DNA of 26,314 bases from a virus. Shown here in pieces: positions 21,222 through 26,314 of the stretch; position 1 is the first letter of the stretch, and each line of letters starts with the position of its first letter. The translations under genes and the position numbers were made by a program. The stretch is taken from positions 1-26,314 of the IMG/VR virus record IMGVR_UViG_3300020411_000151. One strand, written 5' to 3'. The notes under the pieces were generated by a model. The model was not told the DNA's origin. It worked only from the letters and a program-made list of their open reading frames with translations, and ran no database searches.

Positions 21222-21250
21222 ATTATACCGAACTCCAAACTAAATGTCAA
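21222..21250 (-). promoter_or_regulatory. Perfect sigma-70 promoter of gp55
   Basis: Leftward TTGACA (21250-21245), 17 bases, TATAAT (21227-21222): a full 12/12 consensus match with ideal spacing. The -35 hexamer is half of a 7-bp palindrome (21245-21263). The predicted start is about 20 bases before the gp55 ATG. Confidence 0.93.
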
Positions 21251-21263
21251 CAGGGGGTTGACA
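21245..21263. repeat. Inverted repeat TGTCAAC-N5-GTTGACA between two -35 boxes
   Basis: Perfect 7-bp arms around a 5-base spacer of A and G (plus strand). Each arm holds a TTGACA hexamer, one per strand, so the palindrome carries the -35 boxes of two divergent promoters. It could be an operator, or the simple result of two -35 boxes back to back. Confidence 0.75.
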
Positions 21264-21286
21264 AACAGTTAAAGTGTCTGTAGAAT
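21258..21286 (+). promoter_or_regulatory. Divergent sigma-70-like promoter facing away from gp55
   Basis: Rightward TTGACA (21258-21263), 17 bases, TAGAAT (21281-21286): eleven of twelve consensus bases. It points into the 3' end of the convergent gene at 21314-21766, so any transcript would be antisense to that gene. No plus-strand gene follows it. Activity is uncertain. Confidence 0.5.
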
Positions 21287-21313
21287 AACAATGTCAGTTG
21301 TGAAGGGTTACCT

Positions 21314-21766
21314 CTAGCTATTCTTAAAGAGATCTTCAAACTTCTTACGTGCTTCAGATATTTTTCCTACCATACCTTCTTTTTCCGTGACATCTACTCG
21401 GTGCTCCTTCTTCAATTTATCCTTTTCACCCTGCCCGCGTTGCGAGTGGAGGAATGATTCGTAAACAAAGATCATCTCTCTTGAAAGAGATGCAACTGAA
21501 ATAACATCCTTTTCGTTTACAATATAAAAATCTTCATCGCTAAAGTTCTGCCACTGTGTAAATCCAATTCCTTTTACTGCCTTGGTCTCATCCATCTCTT
21601 TTGTAAATGATTGTACAACTAGAGGATCTTGAACGTATAATAGGTCGGTGGCGGGGAATGTTGTCTTGTCTCGTGATACAATTACTTTCCCAATAAGTTC
21701 CTCACCATTAACTAACTTAATGGTACAGTGGAATTCTTCATCGTGTTTAACGTAGTTTAAAGCCAT
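21314..21766 (-). CDS. Sm-like protein, paralogue C
   Basis: 150 residues, ATG at 21766 with AAGG upstream. The core is EFHCTIKLVNGEELIGKVIV, LLYVQDPLVVQSF, IGFTQWQNFSDEDFYIVNEKDVISVASLSREM and FVYESFL, which aligns by eye with the two Sm-like proteins at 1154-1420 and 1392-1796. The C-terminal 40 residues are charged and probably disordered or helical (QGEKDKLKKEHRVDVTEKEG). It follows uvsW by one base. An Sm/Hfq-like fold and RNA binding are inferred from the reported structure of a similar cyanophage-like protein. Confidence 0.8.
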   Translation of the reverse strand: MALNYVKHDEEFHCTIKLVNGEELIGKVIVSRDKTTFPATDLLYVQDPLVVQSFTKEMDETKAVKGIGFTQWQNFSDEDFYIVNEKDVISVASLSREMIFVYESFLHSQRGQGEKDKLKKEHRVDVTEKEGMVGKISEARKKFEDLFKNS

Positions 21767-21767
21767 G

Positions 21768-23225
21768 TTACCTTAGTTTTACGTCTATAATTTCATAATC
21801 AAATTGTTCTTCGTTGTAAACTTTCACTCGTTCAATAAGATGTTTCAAGGTGTAGTTACGGAAACTATTTTTAGAGATATCATCTGCAATGTCATACAAC
21901 GTTGCTTGTGATTTGTTCTCTCCTTTTCTTAAAACTCTACCAATAGACTGTAGGTTTCTCACCCTAGACTTACTAGGACTTGCAAAAATTACATTATGAA
22001 GGTTTTTAATATTAATACCTGTAGAGAAAGTTCCGTAGGAAGCAACGATAATACTATTATCTGATACTTCTGTTAGTTCTCTTATCTCTTCACGGTCTTC
22101 AGTATCAACACCACCATGAACTAAATGTACTGGTCGTGTTACGTTACTATTTAGCAGATCATAAAGAGGGATTCCGTGACGCTCTACATAGTTAAAGAGA
22201 ACGAGAGTATTTCCGCGTAGATCTTTTGCCAATTTCATAATGAAATTATTCCTTTGTTCGTGAGAAACAATATAATCCATTTCCTCTTGGTAAGAGTCAA
22301 ACCCTTGGAACTCATGCTTTAACACTAGGACTTTAACTTTTAAGTCAGCAACTTGCTGTCTCTCCATAAGTTCTTTAGTCTTAGTTACTTGTGAACATCT
22401 ACCAAACAAACCTTCTAATACTAGTTGATTTGTTTCTGATCCATCTAACGTTCCTGTGAATCCAATCCTATATTTACAGAGATGCAACTTAGACATCAAT
22501 TGCGTGAGAGATTTTGCTTTGAAAAGGTGAGCCTCGTCACCGATCACTACGTCAAACCTCTTAAACCAATTAACAGGTTGCTTATAGATAGACTGCCAAG
22601 TGGTAATTATTACATTCTTTTCAGATGTTTTCTCTTGCCCCGCGTATATTTTGTGGCAATAGTAGGACGCTTTCCAACCATAAGACTCAAAATCTTTATG
22701 CATTTGCTCCACCAACGTCGTCGTAGGAACTACTATTAACACTCTTCTCTCTACATTTACATGAAACCTAACCAATGAATAGATCATCAAGGATTTCCCA
22801 CTGGCAGTTGGCGACAATAGGAGCCGTCTGTTGTATCGTAGGGACTCGTATACTCCTCGGTATTGGTAGTCCCTCATCTTTACAGGAAGAGATAAAGAAT
22901 TTACGAACTGACCCACCGCTTCAGGAGTTATTAATTGATTCTCCTCCAATGGAAGACCAAAGCGTTCGCTAGGTTCAAACTTATAACTATAACCATTCTC
23001 CCGACACCATTCTACCAAGTAGTTTGTTAGACCAACATATAACTCTCCAGTGCCAGGAGAAAACAATCTTATCTTACCATCCCACTTCCTATATCTCCTC
23101 TGCCTTTGCAAATACTTAAATCCTGGTACTTCAAATGTAAAGTAATCAGATAACTCTTGGTAAATATGAGGCTCGGCAATAACCTTGAGGTTAACCTCAT
23201 TCTTCTTAGAGATTATCAGATCCAT
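21768..23225 (-). CDS. uvsW: UvsW helicase
   Basis: 485 residues (T4: 503). SF2 helicase that unwinds D-loops, R-loops and branched DNA during the shift to recombination-dependent replication. Start ATG at 23225, two bases after the uvsY stop. Motifs: N-terminal EVPGFKYLQRQRRYRKWDGKIRLF split across residues 37-60, MRDYQYRGVYESL near 120, Walker A SPTASGKSL near 140, DVVIGDEAHLF near 225, GFTGTLDG near 255, VASYGTFSTGINIKNLHNVIFA near 390 and QSIGRVLRKGE near 425. Firm call. Confidence 0.96.
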   Translation of the reverse strand: MDLIISKKNEVNLKVIAEPHIYQELSDYFTFEVPGFKYLQRQRRYRKWDGKIRLFSPGTGELYVGLTNYLVEWCRENGYSYKFEPSERFGLPLEENQLITPEAVGQFVNSLSLPVKMRDYQYRGVYESLRYNRRLLLSPTASGKSLMIYSLVRFHVNVERRVLIVVPTTTLVEQMHKDFESYGWKASYYCHKIYAGQEKTSEKNVIITTWQSIYKQPVNWFKRFDVVIGDEAHLFKAKSLTQLMSKLHLCKYRIGFTGTLDGSETNQLVLEGLFGRCSQVTKTKELMERQQVADLKVKVLVLKHEFQGFDSYQEEMDYIVSHEQRNNFIMKLAKDLRGNTLVLFNYVERHGIPLYDLLNSNVTRPVHLVHGGVDTEDREEIRELTEVSDNSIIVASYGTFSTGINIKNLHNVIFASPSKSRVRNLQSIGRVLRKGENKSQATLYDIADDISKNSFRNYTLKHLIERVKVYNEEQFDYEIIDVKLR

Positions 23226-23227
23226 AA

Positions 23228-23656
23228 TTACATTCCCGCTTGGAATTTCTCCCAATCAATAGCATTTTTAATGTGGAAGCCACGGTTATTAATCATTCGG
23301 ATGATTGAGTCCAAATAATTAGTACACATCTCTATATATGATAGTTTAGAACGGAGAGTTATTACTTCAGAATCCCCATTAATAAAGGTTTCTACCTCTT
23401 CACGACTAGTCAATTTCAAATCAAAAGGCACCTCACGATACACTGTCGCAGGTGCCTTTCCCTTATAATATTTCCATTTCTCTTTTAACAGAGACTTGAG
23501 TTTTGCCTCTGCTTCAATCTTCATTGTATTAAAAGTATTAATATACTGAAAATACTTAGCATGGAGTCTAGCAATTTTAACAGACTCTTCACCATACAGG
23601 TCAGAGTCTATTTGGGAATCTTTAGACCACTGTTCCTGTATAATTTCTAAATTCAT
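23228..23656 (-). CDS. uvsY: UvsY recombination mediator
   Basis: 142 residues (T4: 137). Loads UvsX recombinase onto gp32-coated single-stranded DNA. It aligns with T4 UvsY through the start MNLEIIQEQWSKDSQID, AEAKLKSLLKEKWKYYKGKA near 50 (compare ALKARLDYYSGRG) and the C-terminal YLDSIIRMINNRGFHIKNAIDWEKFQAG (compare LDAIKSRGFAIKHIQDMRAFEAG). The uvsW-uvsY order is as in T4. The start overlaps the previous stop (ATGA). Confidence 0.93.
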   Translation of the reverse strand: MNLEIIQEQWSKDSQIDSDLYGEESVKIARLHAKYFQYINTFNTMKIEAEAKLKSLLKEKWKYYKGKAPATVYREVPFDLKLTSREEVETFINGDSEVITLRSKLSYIEMCTNYLDSIIRMINNRGFHIKNAIDWEKFQAGM

Positions 23657-23901
23657 ATGCCTTGATCTTTAGTTCTAGATAGAAATTCTTTTAGTGATGA
23701 TTGATGCTGACCTCTATTCTCTGTGTCAGGTTCTTTAATCCCCTTCATCTTTTTGTAGTCTTGGTGCATCGCTCCCAAGATCCATGCCTGTGCTAGTTGA
23801 TGAGGTCCCTCCTTCAACAACTGGATTTGAAATTTGGATAGACCAGCCTTCATCTCCAAATACTCCTGTCTCCACGATGTGTCGTGTACTGGTTCTGTCA
23901 T
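23653..23901 (-). CDS. Small helical protein upstream of uvsY
   Basis: 82 residues from the ATG at 23901, which has GGGAGG 6 bases upstream. Sequence: TEPVHDTSWRQEYLEMKAG, LSKFQIQLLKEGPHQLAQAW, ILGAMHQDYKKMKGIKEPD and a polar tail. It occupies the position of the small T4 genes before uvsY, but I do not see clear likeness to them. It overlaps the next upstream gene by 167 bases in a different frame and is coupled to uvsY by ATGA. The strong ribosome site supports it. Function unknown. Confidence 0.75.
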   Translation of the reverse strand: MTEPVHDTSWRQEYLEMKAGLSKFQIQLLKEGPHQLAQAWILGAMHQDYKKMKGIKEPDTENRGQHQSSLKEFLSRTKDQGI

Positions 23902-24130
23902 CCTGTTCCTCCCACGTTTTAACAATGTCGGCGGCTTGGCGATCCACAGACTTCATGGTATTGTATATTTTAGCATCAATCCAGATCTGTGTCAACCATT
24001 TGATCGCACCAAGTAATAAATGGTTCCAAGGAAAGGGTTTTTTCCTAGCCCATCTTTCTGCTTTAGCATACCATGGATCTACACCAGATCCAAAAGTAGT
24101 TTCAAACTTAACTTGTACGTCTCTTTCCAC
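23735..24130 (-). CDS. Trp-rich small protein with long out-of-frame overlap, GTG start
   Basis: 131 residues from a GTG at 24130; no ATG is near. Residues 1-75 look coherent: VKFETTFGSGVDPWYAKAERWARKK is followed by FPWNHLLLGAIKWLTQIWIDAKIYNTM, an amphipathic or membrane-associated helix, then KSVDRQAADIVKTWEEQ. Residues 76-131 lie over the next gene in another frame and are low-complexity (EGGTSSTSTGMDLGSDAP), so the tail may be disordered filler. It overlaps the structural gene upstream by 23 bases. It could be a baseplate or tail accessory protein from its neighbours; no motif shows this. Confidence 0.6.
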   Translation of the reverse strand: MERDVQVKFETTFGSGVDPWYAKAERWARKKPFPWNHLLLGAIKWLTQIWIDAKIYNTMKSVDRQAADIVKTWEEQDDRTSTRHIVETGVFGDEGWSIQISNPVVEGGTSSTSTGMDLGSDAPRLQKDEGD

Positions 24131-24671
24131 GGTTCAACGCTCTAATCTCATAGAGAGTATATCTGAATGTTGCTTCAGCCACAAAGAACTGTGTATCTGT
24201 TTGTGTTACATCAAACGGTAGTGTGGATAAACTTGTTGGAAAAGCATCCTCAAAGACACATTCAAATGCCACATTCAATTGATTATTTAGTACTTGCAAA
24301 GTTCCATCTGAGACTAAACTCTTATAATTTGGTGCATCTCCTACTCGTTTAGTATCTATCCATACCTTTCTCTCTCCAAGATCTTGTGGAGTTCCCATTG
24401 CTCTCATCCAATTGTGGATCTGAAGATAATTTTCTAAGTTCTCATCAACCAAAAATGACAGGCTTAAATCACCATACCTAATGTTTCCATCAATAGGATA
24501 TTGAACCAAACCTGCTGTTGGTATTTGAACAGAACCTATATCTAATGCGGGTATACTTGCTTGCTGTACAAGGAATGCAACCTTTGGTGCTTTCTCCAAA
24601 ATGAATTTGAATCCAATCGGAGCTAGAAAGTTCTTATTCTTTAATTCCTCTTCGTACCAAGTGGCAGCCAT
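24108..24671 (-). CDS. Tail-tube-fold virion protein (gp19/gp54-like)
   Basis: 187 residues; GGAAAG before the ATG at 24671. The pattern APIGFKFILEKAPKVAFLVQQASIPALDIGSVQIPT, IRYGDLSLSFLVDENLENYLQIHNWMRAMG, a variable loop and VAEATFRYTLYEI matches phage tail-tube and tube-initiator proteins (compare the DxE...NY..i..W motif of T4 gp54/gp19 relatives). It most likely sits in the baseplate or tube of the virion. In T4 the genes beyond uvsY are also tail baseplate genes, which supports the call. A CTAAATA box lies 22 bases upstream of its ATG. Which T4 gene it equals cannot be decided by eye. Confidence 0.7.
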   Translation of the reverse strand: MAATWYEEELKNKNFLAPIGFKFILEKAPKVAFLVQQASIPALDIGSVQIPTAGLVQYPIDGNIRYGDLSLSFLVDENLENYLQIHNWMRAMGTPQDLGERKVWIDTKRVGDAPNYKSLVSDGTLQVLNNQLNVAFECVFEDAFPTSLSTLPFDVTQTDTQFFVAEATFRYTLYEIRALNRGKRRTS

Positions 24672-24692
24672 ATCTTTCCAGTCTAATCCTAA

Positions 24693-26225
24693 CTATTTAG
24701 AATAGATGGCATCCCCGACTACAAGTACATCTAGATCAGTATTATGTAAGATACCAAGTGCATCATTAATACGACCTGCTACTGGTGCACCACCTTGATT
24801 AAGTGATGTATTAAGCACCATAGGTAAACCAGTTATATCTTTAAAAGTACTGAGTAAATTATAGAAGTCTTGTTTATCCTGTCCTACGGTCTGTGCTCTA
24901 CATGTACCATCAACATGAGAAATAGGATCAAAAGTTCCTTGATCTTTAATTGGCATATTATATAACATAAACTCTGACTTACCTTCAAACTCAAAGTACT
25001 CACTAACATCTTCTTCTAAGATAGATGCACCAAATGGTCTAAACCATTCACGATGTTTTACTCTATCATTAATAATTTTCTTACCACCTCTAAGATCAGG
25101 TCTCATTAAAATACTTCTATTACCTAATGCTCTAGGTCCACACTCTCCATGACCTTGATACCATCCAACAATATTACCATCGGCAAGTAACTCACAAGTT
25201 TCATCAATAGTTCTTTGTGAAGGTCTATCAACTGGTGCTTCATCATCTTGCCAGAATGGAAACCCATCTCTTTCAAATGGTTCCTCATTATAAATCTCTC
25301 TCAATACTTCTACTATACCAAGACTTAAACCACCATCATTAGTATGAGGAGGTATATGTATATTCCGTGCATGTCTTAATTTAGAATTGATAATAGTATT
25401 CAGTGCAACTCCACCTGAGTATCCAATAACATCTTCCTTAGTACTATTTTCCATGAAGTACTTCAAGAATATATCTTCAGTTACATCGTGACAGAATTGA
25501 ATATGATCTACTATTTTGAGGTCTTCCCCCTCCTCAGAAATAGAATTATATACAAGACGCTCAAGATAAGGAAGATTCCATAGATCTCGTATCCCATCAA
25601 TAGTGCACTTTTCATAAGTCTGTAACTCCAATTTAGTCTTTTCAATAGACTCTTGTGAGAGTCTACCGTGAGCTTTTAATGCCATGACTTTACCTGCCAT
25701 GTCAGAATCCCACCCACTAAGTTTTAAAATATGACCACCAATATCTCCTAGGACAGAACCAAAACTAGGTGAGTCTTCTATAGTACCCACCTGAGTTCTC
25801 TTACCATCTTTAAAGATAGTACGAGTTATTCTATCATCTCCAAATCCATCATATACAAAATCAATTGTAGTGTCAACATTCAATGGCCATAATGATTTAG
25901 CATGAGCATAGTGATGATCTATTCTATAGATAGGACAATAAAATCCCATGTCTCTGAATAGAGGTATCTCTATCTTCTCATACACTTGTTTATGATCACA
26001 CTTTAATTTAGGATACTTATGGTTATCAAATACTATACCAATAGCATTTACTTCATGTGGATCTATATCCCAACGTTTCAAAACCTCTGGCCAAGAAGTC
26101 ATGTTCTTGTAACCAAAGTGTTTTGATTGATAATCTCTTTCTGTATTGTAGTATTTTATCTCTGTTCCATTCGTGTAAGTGATATTAGAATCATGGTCTT
26201 CAAGTCTAAGTCCTATAAAGTTCAT
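24693..26225 (-). CDS. Carbamoyltransferase of the NodU/CmcH family
   Basis: 510 residues. Transfers a carbamoyl group from carbamoyl phosphate to a hydroxyl, on sugars or natural products. The N-terminal ASKHA-like domain begins NFIGLRLEDHDSNITY and contains the catalytic RIDHHYAHAKS near residue 105 and GYSGGVALNTIINSK near 268. The C-terminal YrdC-like adenylation domain shows GWYQGHGECGPRALGNRSILM near 355, EWFRPFGASILEED near 395 and TGLPMVLNTSLNQGGAPV near 470. Length fits the family (about 550). Found in some cyanophages, possibly for modifying glycans or nucleosides; the substrate is unknown. Its ATG overlaps the stop of a partial upstream gene (ATGA). Confidence 0.93.
   Translation of the reverse strand: MNFIGLRLEDHDSNITYTNGTEIKYYNTERDYQSKHFGYKNMTSWPEVLKRWDIDPHEVNAIGIVFDNHKYPKLKCDHKQVYEKIEIPLFRDMGFYCPIYRIDHHYAHAKSLWPLNVDTTIDFVYDGFGDDRITRTIFKDGKRTQVGTIEDSPSFGSVLGDIGGHILKLSGWDSDMAGKVMALKAHGRLSQESIEKTKLELQTYEKCTIDGIRDLWNLPYLERLVYNSISEEGEDLKIVDHIQFCHDVTEDIFLKYFMENSTKEDVIGYSGGVALNTIINSKLRHARNIHIPPHTNDGGLSLGIVEVLREIYNEEPFERDGFPFWQDDEAPVDRPSQRTIDETCELLADGNIVGWYQGHGECGPRALGNRSILMRPDLRGGKKIINDRVKHREWFRPFGASILEEDVSEYFEFEGKSEFMLYNMPIKDQGTFDPISHVDGTCRAQTVGQDKQDFYNLLSTFKDITGLPMVLNTSLNQGGAPVAGRINDALGILHNTDLDVLVVGDAIYSK
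24694..24700 (-). promoter_or_regulatory. Possible late-promoter variant CTAAATA before the tail gene
   Basis: CTAAATA reads leftward across the stop codon of the carbamoyltransferase gene and ends 22 bases before the ATG of a structural gene, a class expected to be late. Spacing matches the TATAAATA site at 3150-3157 and the CTAAATA at 7977-7983. Weak as a single heptamer. Confidence 0.45.
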
Positions 26226-26314
26226 AACCAATTCGGTTTTCTGGATGGGTCACGAAGATAATTAGATGCAACCCAAGGTTTGCTGCTAATGTAATTCTTG
26301 TAAGCAGTAAAAGT
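26222..26314 (-). CDS. C-terminal end of an unknown gene, cut by the window edge
   Basis: The last 30 codons of a minus-strand frame: TFTAYKNYISSKPWVAS then NYLRDPSRKPNWL and TGA at 26224-26222. The stop overlaps the carbamoyltransferase ATG as ATGA, the coupling seen throughout the window, which supports a real gene. Too little remains to name it; it may act with the carbamoyltransferase. Confidence 0.6.
   Translation of the reverse strand, partial: TFTAYKNYISSKPWVASNYLRDPSRKPNWL

Noticed and set aside
1-26314. CRISPR arrays, insertion sequences, integrase or attachment sites, tRNA genes
   Set aside because: No regularly spaced repeats, transposase motifs or cloverleaf sequences were seen; the gaps between genes are too short to hold them except at 2424-2576, 3018-3182 and 21199-21313, which are explained by promoters, hairpins and terminators.

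Overview
The window is a near-continuous block of a T4-like myovirus genome that almost certainly infects marine picocyanobacteria (Prochlorococcus or Synechococcus). The evidence is a T4-type replication, recombination and late-transcription core (gp43, RegA, gp62, gp44, gp45, gp46, gp47, gp55, UvsW, UvsY) interleaved with genes typical of cyanomyoviruses: a PcyA-type bilin reductase, PurM, PyrE, Hsp20, a CobS-like AAA+ ATPase with its VWA partner, a DUF3110-like protein and a 2OG-Fe(II) oxygenase. DNA is AT-rich, genes are tightly packed, and neighbours are commonly linked by 4-base start/stop overlaps (ATGA, GTGA, TTGA). All gene names come from reading motifs in the translations; no database search was run.

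Layout, right to left along the minus strand, which carries nearly all genes. At 26.3-23.7 kb are a gene tail, a NodU/CmcH-type carbamoyltransferase, a tail-tube-fold structural protein and two overlapping small genes. At 23.7-17.7 kb are UvsY, UvsW, an Sm-like protein, the late sigma factor gp55 and the gp47/gp46 nuclease with a DUF3110-like gene between them. At 17.6-14.0 kb are the VWA/HExxH protein, a small protein and the CobS-like ATPase. At 14.0-9.1 kb are a DUF3310-like protein, gp45, the 2OG oxygenase, gp44, then an inserted block (44-aa protein, PyrE, Dam, 47-aa and 73-aa proteins), gp62 and RegA. At 9.1-4.8 kb are two membrane proteins, two small proteins, PcyA, PurM and two envelope-type proteins. 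A plus-strand island (3.2-5.1 kb) holds three putatively exported proteins. At 3.0-0 kb are Hsp20, a small exported protein, a small unknown, two Sm-like paralogues and the 5' two fifths of DNA polymerase gp43.

Regulation is unusually legible. Sigma-70-type early promoters precede hsp20, gp55, the CobS-like gene and the VWA gene. T4-type late promoters (TATAAATA) precede the plus-strand island and the small exported protein, and CTAAATA variants occur before two other genes. Hsp20 has a long, hairpin-rich leader ending in a hairpin that covers the Shine-Dalgarno sequence with a bulged G, resembling ROSE-type RNA thermometers. Other points of interest are the overlapping divergent early/late promoters at 3.15 kb, a late promoter placed upstream of a strong terminator at 2.5 kb, a palindromic divergent promoter pair in front of gp55, a family of three Sm-like paralogues, and a 245-bp tail-to-tail antisense gene overlap at 4.8-5.1 kb. 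No intergenic stretch exceeds 300 bases, and no tRNA, CRISPR array or insertion sequence was seen.
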